A stretch of 64,000 nt of DNA. Source: Isoetes taiwanensis. Its lineage: Eukaryota; Streptophyta; Lycopodiopsida; Isoetales; Isoetaceae. The notes below the pieces were generated by a model that worked only from the letters and a program-made list of their open reading frames with translations, had not been told where the DNA came from and did no database searches. The position numbers and the translations under genes are program-made. Of this stretch, positions 47,300-59,199 are shown one piece after another. The first letter of the stretch is position 1; each line of letters starts with the position of its first letter. The stretch covers positions 2,804,477-2,868,476 of the forward strand of contig JAJEKV010000097.1 of the NCBI GenBank assembly GCA_021234155.1. Reading direction: 5' to 3'.

Positions 47300-50200
47300 A
47301 GATAGTATAGTTTTGCAAGGAATCGACAACTTTGGTTGACACTCACATGCTTAATCCACATGAAAACCTGTTCTAATACGAGAGAAATTCCATGCATGAT
47401 TGTAATCAACCTCTTAGGTGTAAATCTACACTATAATGCTTTATTATTTGAAAGCATATATAGGAAAAAAATGTGCCTTTTATTCAATCAACTTAAATCT
47501 TGACATGTTTTGATTAGGATTGATTTTCCTCATTGTCAAGATCCTGCCAAGATCTCTAGATCTCTAGGATCAGCGACTAATTTTTCTAGCATTGCTTTCC
47601 TAATTGACAAAGCTGCACTTTTCGCCATTGGCCCCGGCATTTGGCTCTTCTCAATGATGTTCTACTTGCTCTTTTGTTTAAGTTATATCATTGTGCATCT
47701 CATCTCAAGATATAACTTTATTTGAATAGTGAGAGGTTCTCCCAACATTTCAATATTAAAACTTCGGTGTAAAAGTATGCTCTAGATACCTTAAAATCAA
47801 CAAGCTCCAATAATAAAACTTCGATGTGCGACTAAACTATATGGCTTCATGTCTACATAAATCACATCCTTGTGTGCGATGCTTTCAGAGAGTTTATAAT
47901 CTTTATACATGTTTAGATAAATAAATAAAAAGAGTCACCTTTTAAATGGATTTCTTTTGAAATCGATGCCCCAACCATTAAAAATATTCCAACATTGCAA
48001 CATAAATTCTTTTGGCAACAAATCAATATTAGAACACTAGGGTCTTGGTTCTATGCACCCAACTCATAGAACATGATATAGCCCTTTGGGGCCAATGTCT
48101 AAAGGTTTCATGACTTCAAGATGATATTGGCCTATTTTTTAAGAATAATTTCCTAAAAAAAAAAAAAAGATGCTAAACCTTAACCTTTCACGTATCCACT
48201 TTGCCCTAGAGAGACTTCTACACTAAAAGAATCGCATGTATTTCTATAATTTTTTTCCTTATTGTCTATGCCCTTGCTTTTATTCCATTGTTTACGTCTA
48301 TATGGCCCCTTCTCTATTGAGGTTCATGCCCTTGAGTATTTGATGATCTTGCTTTCTAACAGGTTCATGCCCTTTGAGTGTTAGTGGACATTAAAATTTC
48401 TAAGCATTCATAATAGGATCTAAGACATTAAAATGGCACAACATGTGGTGTCCGTCCTCTAAAGACCATAGCGTTATACACAATGCATGATGGTATAGCG
48501 GAAGCCCCTCATAGTGATGTTATTAATGCCGCGGCAAAAGTCCTAGTAGCAACGCTAGCAAAACTACACTTTTCTTGAAATATGGCGCCACTACTACTAG
48601 GTTCAAAAGGCACAATGGAAAGTGAAACTTTATCTTTCGGCTATTCTTTCCAAATTCTTTGCCCGCCGTATGGCGGACAATGGCCCCGGATGCACTTTAA
48701 AACTGGAACCGATGCTTTCATGTGTGCGTTTTTTGTATCTCGATCTGTTTATATTCGACCATGTGTATTCAGAATTACACATGATGTAATGCCATGGTGG
48801 GGGTTTCAAGGTTCGCTTGTTCCGCCATCTATTTCAGTTGTTTCTTCTTCCATGGAGACCAAACCCGTCTGCCGCGGCTGCTCGAATATGAAGAGCGTGA
48901 GGGAGCTAATGTGGCACATAACATGAACTTTTGGAACATACATAGACACCTCGAATGGATAGTGTGTTTTAATCTATGATTATCTTGTGATCCAAAAAGA
49001 TGTAGAGCATGACATTTGCGATAGTTAAACTCCCAAATAATACTTATTTGTTTACAATCGGCATAATGTATCTGACTTGCCTCATTTGAAGTGTTCGGTG
49101 ATGTCCATGTAGGAATGATTGTTAGAAATGATTCACCATGATTATGAAAAAGAATGTGCTTAGAGATAAGGTTTTTAGGAAGTGTCTCATAGTTGAAGCA
49201 GCACGGCACCCATCTTACGATTGTGAAGAACCAATTTTCAACTAGTTCAAATCACTTTTAGGCTTTTTGCTTTTCAATGTCTCTCAAGATGTCAAGTGTT
49301 TTCAAGACCTTGGGAGGAAGGGGAGGAAGAGGGAGTCGCAAATTGATCATCGAGGTACAACAAAAATCGGGATGCATTGTTGTCCAAGCATGAACCACTT
49401 TTACAAAGATAGAAAAACAACCTTTTGGTCCATTTTATTGTGAGATCACAAAATTTTGGGAGTCTCACCTATTTAAACCAAATAAAAATTGAAGTTCCTC
49501 GGCCCCCTTCCACAACTTGAAAACTACTTCTTTGAATCTAATTGAGATAGGACTACTATCATCCTGATTTTCTAAAGATGCAATAATTTGGTCACATGCC
49601 AGAGTCAGGAGACCACAAACGACCAATGTAGACTATCAATGCAAAAAAGACAGGTTGGAATAATAATCCAATGAAATACAACCAGATTGCAATGTATTCC
49701 CAACTCTTGGGTGTAATCTTTTGCTTTATTCCATAGCAGACATGCATCACATGTAGTAATGCTTATACTCATTTTTCCAGACAAACATCAATTCATGGAG
49801 AAACATTACTTACCCTTCGCCAGCAAAAGTCCTAATGCAAGAATGTCCTCTAGCGTAGTTGGTAACACAATAATGTTAAAAATGCGCTTATACCCCAGCC
49901 TCCTGTGCTCCCCCAAATATCCCTTAAGCATAATCTCGAAGCATAAAAATGTAGAATCATGTCCATAAGAGACGCTTTAGCTTACAATATGGTCATGACA
50001 AAATATATGCAAAGTCTCACACCAATTTTGTCCATCCGATGTTCCAATTCAATTCAAACTACCTCTTCATCTCAGAAAAGGACTCAGGCGATGTGTGGAT
50101 TGATTCCCCTGCTTTTGCTAATTGCCGGGCAGTAATCGATAGTCTACTTAAAACCCAAAGCAACCCATCAAGGCAAAATGCAAAGAAAGGTCCGCTACAA

Positions 50201-50500
50201 AATGCAATTTTGTCATATAGGTTGTTAGGCGTACATAACCCGCATGCACGGAACCGCACCAATCTTCAGTTGTCAAAAACAACAAAAGGAAAAGGCAACA
50301 AAGGCAAAAAATAAGGCAAGAAGAGTCTTTTTGCAAAGACCCTCGGCGGGTTACTTTCACCGTGATTTCATTTTCATGTATGACCTCTTTCTTTTCTTTC
50401 TACTTGGGGATTCCTTTTAGCACTGGCTCCAGAGAAGTTCGATGGCTCGCTCTGTAAGGGGATAACCTTGGGGCATCTGATATCCTAAACCACAAAGATG
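47300..50500. other. AT-rich interval without recognised gene (copy B)
   Basis: This is the counterpart of 27,130-30,350. The plus-strand frame at 48,582-48,926 (114 codons) is the longest but is not open in copy A. A run of 13 A near 48,157 is seen only in copy B. No RNA gene recognised. Confidence 0.5.
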
Positions 50501-50526
50501 CCACCTGACATGGCTGCAGTTAGGAC

Positions 50527-51305
50527 TTGGCAAAACGTATGGTTGCCGCTTATGGAGGCTTAAGTTGGAGTATGGAAGAACCTCGATTTGCTCAGGCGGC
50601 ACAACCCAAGTTTACCCTCAAATTGCCGAAATTAGAGTTGCAAAGAACCCACGAAAAAGGAAAATCCCCGAGGGCAACTTTGCGCTTGCATTTCGAAATC
50701 TCTTCCGCACTATCAAATGAAAGAAGAAGGAAACCCATCCGAAACACGTAAAGACACCGTGGGTTATGACCTTCCCTCCAGGCGCATCATGCCATACCCG
50801 AGCACTAGAACCTAGGCTATACCCAAAGCACTTTCGAGCATAACCAAGCTTACGCCCAAAGAATCGAATCAAAGACCCGAGGAGATGACCAGGCCATTTA
50901 CAAAGAAAGCCAGCTTTTAGTCGCCATCAAGATATGCCAGGTATATGCCAAGATATACTTGAATATGCCCATACCCATTATAACGGGGTTTGCCCCTAGA
51001 GGGGCACCCTAAACCACCATATCCCCCGGTCTCACGCGGCTTGGAATTGGAAGAACTCAGTTTATAATGTGGCTCGTGAGAACCAAGTGACGAGCAACCA
51101 ACACTCTTCCCCTTTCTCGGCCCTCTTCGTAGACATAATGTGGCCGAATTTGAGACGAAACAAAGGCAAGAACACACCGGCTTACCTGGGCACAAATCCT
51201 TTCGAAGACTCCACCTCCGCCCCCACCGCCAACCCGTTGCATCATCCAAACCCCAAAAAGAAACAAGCCCGAGGCAGGAATAACGGTGATGACTTTAAGG
51301 TGTGA
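50527..51305 (+). CDS. candidate coding stretch of an unidentified gene (copy B)
   Basis: Two plus-strand segments look protein-like. 50,527-50,751 contains PKFTLKLPKLELQRTHEKGK. 51,069-51,305 contains LGTNPFEDSTSAPTANPLHH and ends KKKQARGRNNGDDFKV with a stop. Between them frames are mixed. The basic, Pro/Ser-rich tail looks like a disordered C-terminus. I do not recognise the protein. It sits about 600 bases upstream of the DUF2439 gene on the same strand. Confidence 0.25.
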
Positions 51306-51892
51306 AACCTGCAGTTGCTATATTTTACCATTTTTTAAAATTTGGATTCGATAGTTTACTAGGATGCGTACGCTAAAGATTTTCATAAAATCGCCAAAAT
51401 TTGATAATATTGCATCCCAGTTATAGTAAATTCGCCAAATTAATGGACATTGAGGCAGTAAAAACCTCAATTTTATGGTAAAACATCCAGTTCTACTAAA
51501 TTCGTTTTTATAAAAATGTTGGAAAAATAGGAAATAATCGCCATCATTTCTATAGTTTAGAAGCAGCTAAAGGATGATAAAGTCATCACTGCAGGACACA
51601 TAGGAACCTCAAGCCCTCGGCATCTCCTGCCATCCCCGAGCACACCACACGGCCAAGACTACGATTCTCCAGCGGGCAAAAAGATGCTCGCCTACATTCC
51701 GAGGTTTCAATCCCCCACTCACCATCACCAAAATACCATACCCCAATACGAATACTCATACACACCATTAAAAACCTTAGGTTACAAATATACGATTCCA
51801 AATTTCGGCCACATTATAAACCCAAAAATATTCCCCTAAAAACCACAAGACCTTATATAAGGGGTTCTGCTGAAATGTGAGGCGCGTCTCAG

Positions 51893-54800
51893 AATTTTGG
51901 CGCTGCAATTTATTTAAAGGATGAACCAATATTCCAGCGCCAACACCGTAATCAGAAATTAGTTCCGGTCCGCTATCTTGATGCAGGTACTTATGTCCCC
52001 TGTTCTTCCGTAGCTAAAATGCATGTTAGGCTGCCTGCATGCATTCGTCCAATTTGAATTTTGTATCTATTTCTGACTAGTCGATTGGATATCCGCTGCC
52101 ATTGTTTCCAAAGCTTCATTATTCACGTTACATTTCGTCTAGATAGAGCTAAAAGTTGGATCTGCAGGACACAACGAAGAGCTTTAAGGTATTGTATACG
52201 AATCACAAGGGGCGGAAAAGAAAATTTTATCAAGATGGTATACTAAAAGTGAACGGGCAAAAGAAGGTAAAAACGTCTTGTGCATTGATTTCTTATCTGT
52301 CGATCCATAAGATAATTGTCCTATCTATTCTTCATTCAGGCTTTTTTGTTTGACGAAAATCATGCACAATTGTCTAGTGACTACTTGGCAAAGAGCCAAA
52401 ATTTGGAAGACAATACAGAGATCGAAGTAGGGGACTTTCTTATTCAACTAAATGAACCTTCTACAAGGAACGTGAAAAGAGATGTGCAGGAAACGAAGAG
52501 CTTTAAGGTATTGTATACGAATCACAAAGGGCGGAAAAGAAAAATTTGTCAAAATGGTATACTAAAAGTGAACAGGCAAAAGAAGGTAATACCGTCCTGT
52601 GCATTAAATTCTTATCTGTCGATGCATAAGATAATTTGTTCACTGTTCTTCATTCAGGCTTTTTTGTTTGACGAGAATCATGCACATTTGGCTAGTGATT
52701 ACTTGGCAAAGAGCCAAATTTTGGAGGACAATACAGAGTTTGAACTAGGGGACTTTCTTATTCAACTAAATGAACCTTGTACAAGGAACGTGAAAATAGA
52801 TGTGAATCCTGAGACGTTGTGTCAAAGACGGAAAAAGCAATTTTCTTCTGTGAAAGGTAGAATTGACAATTTAGACATGCATAAGTACGTTACTTTCCCC
52901 TCTGCTGATTCTGAGGTGTTAAGAATTTTGCACATGTAAACTGTCACTGTAGTTGTATGTCAGGTTTGTTATTTGTCTCATTGCATTTTATACCTTTGCA
53001 GCAAAAGAGTTGAGCAATGAGTCAAGGCTCAAGCAGGAGAAAGGTAATAGTAGTCTTGTTGGTAATGGTCCACGCCAAATGCACCAAGTTACCCAAGAAG
53101 TCATGTATACTAGAGGCACAGATCCGACGAGTACAGAATATCTTACCGGCCATATTGTAGTGCAGAAGGACTTGTTGCGTCGGAAGTGCCAGGTATGGTG
53201 CTCAGTGTGTTGATGACGATTTTCATCTTACTGCTAACAACAATGGAAAATGTTGAAGGTGCTGCTCTATGATGGTGATCATGAATATTTGCAAGACAGA
53301 ATTCTTGATCGCGACGAAATTGTTGATCAGTCTCAGCTTCAACTTGGAGATTTTCTGGTGCAAGTGGAGATGGGTATAAAGATGTTTTTTGCATCTGTTT
53401 CTCTCTCTCTGTTACAAATCATGGGATTTGTAATGTAGTTTATTCACGCCATCCAGACCCTTTGTTTGCTTGCAGGAAGTTATTCAGGTAGTAAAGAACC
53501 AATGCAAGCAAAATGCAACATCAAATGCATTTCTACGATTACACAATCACGTTCTAAGAGGAGTGGTATACATCGTTCTCCTTGATGTGGCTTAGGTTTT
53601 TATTTTTTATTATTTATTATCTAATTTGCAAGTTGAATTTAGTATTCGGGTATGATAATGATCCTTAAAATCTTTTGTGCATTAACATAGACTGTTTCGA
53701 TTTTTGATGGTATGGCAGTGGATGAAATCATGAAAAGTTTGAAAAATGTTGAGGATAGATGCCTGGGGACGGAAGAACCTTCTCGCCTTTCTGAAGAGCA
53801 AATTCAGAAGAAAAGGATCGTATATTCTAAAACGTAAGGGCATGCAATTCCATTGTTTGTGTATTATTCTTAATGCAATTGATAATTACGTGCAGGCCTG
53901 TGACAAATCCTGCTACAAAAATCAAATGCAGGTCTGTGGCTGCAGGTGAAGCAGAAACACGTGATTTGGTGGTAAAGCAAAAGCGGGTGCCCAATGAGCA
54001 GCCATGTGGAGTAAAAGATGACTATGGTAGGATTGTTATTCAAGGTTGCAGGCTATTGCCTCGACTTTGATATTAGCTTACTTATCCCATCTGTGCAGGT
54101 GAGAATGATCAGGAAGTTGAAAGTGATGGATTTACGTCCCAGCTTACTTCCCTCACTGACCTTATGGAATCTAAACTTAGTGAATTAGATGATGGAGTTG
54201 CCATCCAGGTAATCATTGCATTAAGCATTTTATTTGCTTTTTTTACGATTGGATCCCTGGGTTTGCTTCTTTATGCATTAGGATGTGCGCCCTGTGCTTG
54301 AGAAAATCCATTTCAGGTAATGATCTTTAATATATCAATGCAATCCACCCACTTTCTATAAAGTTGTTTTATATGTATCAGTGCCATGGACTTCTGGGAA
54401 GGATATAAGTATTATTGCATTGGATATTATGCTAAGTCTGCAAAGTACCAGGGCAAATTCTGCAAATGTAAAATGGGTAAGTTCGTAACCTCGTGTTGTA
54501 TTTGTGCACATAGTAACCCGTTTCATATTTAGGACATATCATACATAGGCTCTATAAGGAAGATAAACTGCGGTGGAATGCAAATCTAGACGAGAAGATC
54601 CGGAAAGCTTGGTTTATCATGGAAGAGTATATAATGGAAACAGAGAAAATTGATTGCAGAGACTTGGAGTAAGTAGTGCGCTTTTTCTGGCTACTTATTT
54701 ATTGCATTCTTATTCTAACCTTATCATTATCAAAAGATCATTAATCAGAAAATACGATGATCCAGCCAAGTTGGCTACAACCGAACATGGGCAATTCTTT

Positions 54801-54952
54801 TTGGAGCTTTGTAAAGTAAGCATCTTGTTTTATCTCGCCTGTGTGGACATCTCCGAATGTAATCATGTTATTATTGTTTGAAACAGTCTGATGGTTGTTC
54901 CACACCAATGCCAAGTTTTTTAAGGAGTGGTCAGGGTTTATGCCATTTCTGA
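51893..54952 (+). CDS. DUF2439 (ZGRF1-type) protein with three DUF2439 modules, copy B
   Basis: This is a multi-exon gene with GT-AG introns, several only about 72 nt. Clear exons are 52,168-52,266 (FKVLYTNHKGRKRKFYQDGI), 52,340-52,585 (AFLFDENHAQLSSDYLAK, then a second FKVLYTNHKGRKRK), 52,658 to about 52,915 (AFLFDENHAHLASDYLAK, then a linker), about 53,002-53,192 (EVMYTRGTDPTSTEYLTGHI), about 53,259-53,373 (VLLYDGDHEYLQDRILDRDE, then LGDFLVQVE), 53,719-53,833, 54,099-54,208, 54,282-54,316, 54,382-54,476 (MDFWEGYKYYCIGYYAKSAK), 54,549-54,668, 54,737-54,815 and 54,887-54,952. DUF2439 is the N-terminal domain of ZGRF1 and yeast Mte1-type proteins, which act in DNA repair with helicases. Its pattern (YT-K-R-K-x-x-DG-L, then L-D then GDFL) is repeated three times here. 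No helicase or zinc finger follows. Exon phases agree at the joins I checked. The start codon and first exon (about 51,893-51,986) are uncertain. Confidence 0.65.
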
Positions 54953-55833
54953 AAGAAATAACAGTTTACAACAGGACCATGGTGGTTAGGCTTAAGTATG
55001 CAGTATGATCTGGTGATCTCCCAAATTTCTGGGCTCCATATTTGAATTTTAAATACTAACATATCAGTATGGTTCAAAGAGACGTAAACAAATGAGGCAA
55101 TTCAACTGGTGCATTTACTAGTTATTCAGAAAAAGGATATTTTGTACTACAATTCAACTTCCTAGATATGAAAAAGGATATTTTGTACCTGTTTAAATTA
55201 TATTTTCATTTTTCTTTTAAGTGTGGCATAAGTAGCATTTCTAACCTGTGTTATCTCGTTCTTTTTCTCTGGCAATCCCTTTTCAGTCTAATCTGGCACT
55301 GTAAAAGGGTCCTACAGACCTCTCTTCGACGGTTTAGTTTGGATATATTTTGGGCTTCATGTTCAAGATTAGGCTGCTTGTTCTACAAAATTGTACAGAA
55401 TAAGCTTGAAAATACAAGTTCCAGTGTTCAAAATTCACAAAGATGGCCTCACAAATGAAACTCACATTTATCCAAATTTCACAAAATGAAGTTTTACTAA
55501 TGAAACTTACATCTAACAATTACCACAAAGAACTGAATGAGAGTTTTTTGTTTCAGGACCAACTACATGAATCCTCGATTGGCACTTTTGCATGAATGGA
55601 GGTTTCAACCATTAGGCAACTTGAACGGTAGCTTTAACTGCTTTGGATCTAGCCGTTAGTATGTAAGCTCATTATTCTTTAAAATAAGCTGTCTTATGCA
55701 TACCTGCACATTAATTTTACTCAGTACACACGATTTATTCACATATTGGTTCATTGCTAGAGAAAAACTTTCTGTTTTGATTTATCAAGGTGAGAGATTC
55801 AGATAGCATAAGAGACCAATATTGGACGCATCT

Positions 55834-57920
55834 CCACATACTTCTAGATTATACCAAGAGTCTAGAATTCAAGGGCCAAATAGCAAATTGGAAATTTTGC
55901 ACCAGGCAAAATGCAAATAGTCTAGAATTTAAGTACAGTATAGCACTTTGGAAATTGTTCTCCACCAAGAGAAAAAACTTATCTATAGCCAACTCTCAGC
56001 CCGTTATTTGTTTATCATACCTGTAGTTATTCAAAATGAGGATTTCCTTTACTTTGCTTGATGCACCTAACGCCAACCAAAAGAACCTCTCCCAAAATAT
56101 CCTCTCGCAGGTATTCCGGACAGAGAAGTAACAGATCATAAAATGGGAAAACAAAGGAACTTCAAAAGAAACGGAGTTAGCGCGGACTGCTACAGAATAG
56201 TCTTGGCGCTATCTTCGTTCCTCGGAAAAGATGAAGATGTAATTTTCGTTTATCAACAGTCAATGGCTTAGAACGAATCCAGCAACAGATCAAAGGCTAG
56301 AGACGGCATAAAATGTATATCCCACAGGCATCGATCAAAAAATTAAAAAGCATATATAAGGAGAAACAGACTAAAATCAAGCACGACTATACTTGAACAG
56401 GATCTGTTCTATAGTTCGTACTAGGAACTATGCTGAAAATGCATAGACAAATCCCATAACCCGGACGATGAAGTATAACCCGGACGATGAAGTGGAGCCT
56501 GCTGGCTTGAGCGCGATTGCCGGTTCTGCTCTTCCTTGTGAAGTGTAGGCCATAGATGACCGTCACAGTGGTACATTCCTCCACTGGTGAAGGTCAGCAG
56601 GCAGTCTGACGGGTTTCTTTTTTCTGCCTTCTTTTTATGTTTCATATAATTACTTGTTCACAAACATTTGCCCCAATCTATGAAATTATATTCTCGGAGC
56701 TGCCTAAATCAGCTTCTCCGGCCCTTACGGCTTTACTTATTTTAGAGTTTTCATATAATTGTTAAATTTGTTTGAAAGCTCGATTATGCATGAACAATAT
56801 TTGTTCAACAGTTGTATTGGAAACTATGTTGAACTATCTTGAAAATGCATAGCAATCTCACAAGCTCGAAGATGAAGTGAAGCATATTGGCTTAAGCATA
56901 ATACTTGATTCTGTTCGTCCTTGCAAGAGTGTAGACCATAGATGATTGTATAGATGACCGTCCTTGTGTTATATTCCTCCACTCCTAACAAGTTTTTTCT
57001 TTCCTAAATCCTACCATTACACCTAAAGAATGAATATGCTGAAGGCATGCAGTCGGAGGGGTTCCTTTTTATTCCACCATAACCATTTTTCAATCGATGA
57101 TGGGATGAGAAAGGCAAAGGTGTACAATAATCATCTTTCACCATAATAAAATATAAAATATACTACAAATGCCTAGTACAAATCGATTGATGGGGTATAT
57201 AGGATGTATTTAGCAACTCGCAGTGCTTTGATAATGAGTCGACTCAGCAAGTGACATCTAGAACTGTTGAACATGGAAATCATGAAGGCCTCTAAGGATA
57301 GTTAGCCTCAAAGGGCTACATGATAAATTAACTGTGATCAAAGATTAATGATCTACTATACTTTTTGCCAAAGTATAGGCAGTGCTTGTGAATGCAATAT
57401 GACCAAGACCCCAATGTTCTTGTTTTCTAACTGTGAATTGTCTCCAAAACAATTTATCATGCATTAGATTGAGGTCATTTTAATGGTGGGAAATACCTTT
57501 GTGGTTTCAAAATGGATAAAAAATCTAGACATCAATTCAATTCTTGACATATCTACCATCAATATACATAGCTATACTTACTCTCTCATGTTGCATTGTT
57601 CAATTTGTAAATGTATATCGAGTTCGATATACTTCACTAAGAAGTATATCGAATTCTATCATGTTCGTGCATCAGAACGTCTCACCAACTTCGAACACCA
57701 TAATGGGCTCGATCCGCCATGAATGCATATGGGCTGCCTAAATTTTTTGAATATAAGTGTCAACATCAAATTCATCCGAAATATCAAATTGAAATATGTG
57801 TCGCTTCCAAAGATAAGGAAGAAATGACCACCATAAAAGTCTGCTATAATGCAAGAGCCACCTTTAATTCTAAAGACATGTCTAAGTTAGTAAGGAAGAA
57901 AAAAAATTGAGAACAGAAAA
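55834..57920. other. single-copy AT-rich region with small duplications
   Basis: 55,857-55,975 holds a diverged 60-base direct repeat (AGTCTAGAATT(C/T)AAG, then TTGGAAATT(T/G), then CACCA). ATAACCCGGACGATGAAGT is repeated immediately at 56,456-56,493. No gene is recognised. The frames at 57,483-57,722 and nearby are AT-rich and unsupported. GTATATCGA...TCGATATAC-like palindromic text near 57,610-57,650 is noted. Confidence 0.5.
56395..57000. repeat. two diverged copies of a 170-190 bp block, 415 bp apart
   Basis: Both blocks share GAACTATGCTGAAAATGCATAG, GATGAAGTG(G)AGC, TGGCTT(G/A)AGC, CTTG...GTGTAG(G/A)CCATAGATGA, GACCGTC and ATTCCTCCACT, at 56,425-56,585 and 56,835-56,990. The second is more diverged and contains an extra GATGATTGTATA. 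No open frame spans both. Likely copies of a small dispersed element. Confidence 0.75.
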
Positions 57921-57925
57921 GGCAC

Positions 57926-58100
57926 ACTACAAGAGGATGGGGGGTATAGTGTCAACCCTTGTGACAAGCCGTATTGTGTCAAATGTTACTATCTTGACAC
58001 AAAATGCTTGTATTGTATCAAAATTGTGTCTAGTGCATAGCGTCAAATATTTTATCAAAGCAATGGCCTCCCTTTTGTCAACATTTTAGCACAATTTGAG
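57926..58100 (+). mobile_element. possible CACTA-type transposon end
   Basis: The sequence starts CACTACAAGAGGATGG, close to the CACTACAAGAAA terminus of CACTA (En/Spm) DNA transposons. It is followed by at least six short direct and inverted copies of GTGTCAA/TTGACAC (57,950-58,085), as expected for subterminal transposase-binding repeats. The opposite end and the 3-base target duplication were not found. The minus-strand acidic region at 58.5-59.2 kb would lie inside the element if it extends right. Confidence 0.35.
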
Positions 58101-58540
58101 TAGGTTATTGAACAACTTTTAAACAAAATTATAGTTAAGTTGTGACAAGCGTTTCTTAAGGCTTATAGCAAAATGTTATCCAAGATTTTATCTAATAGTT
58201 CAGTGAAATTTTGAAGAGCATTTGTCAAATTTATATCGCGATTTAAGTGGGCTGTTGCAACAATTTTTTAACAATATTCTAACTAAGTCACTAAAGGCTG
58301 CTTAATGCTTTCATACATCATTAACGATATAATATTGCACCAAGGCATATTACTTGGGATAATTCAAGAATGATTTGGAGCTCTAAGAACTTGTTAGATG
58401 TAGGAAAATAGGTAATGGTGAAGGGTGTACCTGGCAATATGAAGAAAGGAGCAAAATCTATCAGGAAGATAAGACAATGCTCAATATCATATGATTTGTA
58501 CCATAGTAGTTATAGTAATAAGCTTAACAATGTTGATCAA

Positions 58541-59150
58541 TCATATAAACACATCAATTTGTTCATTTAGGTCATGCTCAATGTCCTCTATCTCATGATC
58601 ATCTAGATATAAACGAAGAGCCAAACCCCTACTTGCTTCAGAATGATCATGTATATGTCCGGTAATCTCTTCAGCTTCAATATAATCCTCATCATGACTA
58701 CGAATGTGGACTGGCGAACTGAATGGAGATCGAAGTATATAAGTTGCTTCTTTATTAACCTCCTCTCGTTGTGAAAGTGCCAATGATGATTCTAAAGGAA
58801 CATGTGCATCATTATCATCCTCAAGCCTTTCTCCTCAGTCCATTGTTTGCTTGAGGATGACAATGATGAACATGTTCCTTGAGGGTCAACAACATCACTA
58901 GATATACCCTGAATGGGGTTCCAACTACATCTTCTGCGTCATGCAACAATGGGTCAACAGCATCATTAGATATATCCTGAACACCCTCGCGACTACCACC
59001 ACCATCACCATCACCATCACCACCACCACCACCTCCACCACCATCATCAAAATCATTAGCAGCATCAACATGATCGTCACCACCACCACTACCACCACCA
59101 CCTCCATCGTCATTAAAATCATCACCATCATGAACGTCGACATACGAGTC
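58541..59150 (-). CDS. Asp/Gly-rich coding-like region, unidentified
   Basis: The minus strand is open over 59,140-58,900 in one frame with runs of Asp and Gly (DDGGGGGGGGDGDGDGGG) encoded by GAT/GGT triplets, followed by SREGVQDISNDAVDPLLHDA. A second open stretch, 58,783-58,541, is acidic (HDEDYIEAEEITGHIHDHSE). A frame break lies between them at the foldback (58,795-58,880). Acidic linkers of this kind occur in plant transposase N-termini and in many nuclear proteins; I cannot decide. The triplet repeat tract is 58,990-59,130. Confidence 0.3.
58795..58880. repeat. 32-bp inverted repeat with 22-base loop
   Basis: The left arm 58,795-58,826 begins AAGGAACATGTGCATC and the right arm 58,849-58,880 ends GATGAACATGTTCCTT. 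Thirty of 32 positions pair. It lies at a frame break in the acidic region. It was found by eye and is exact to within the two mismatches. Confidence 0.93.
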
Positions 59151-59199
59151 TCTCTAGCATGGCATGGCATGGTTATATATAAGAGAATGAGAAACACAG

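Larger units (their letters stand above)
35884..55833. repeat. large tandem duplication, copy B (about 19.9 kb)
   Basis: This is the direct repeat of 15,455-35,594. The left edge follows CCTAG (GTGGCATTAATGTCGACATTG against CAGCATTAATGTCAGCATTTG in A). The right edge ends at GCATCT, after which sequence becomes unique. Genes toward the right end, especially the DUF2439 gene, are more intact than in A. The left third (35.9-37.8 kb) is more diverged than the rest. Confidence 0.93.
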
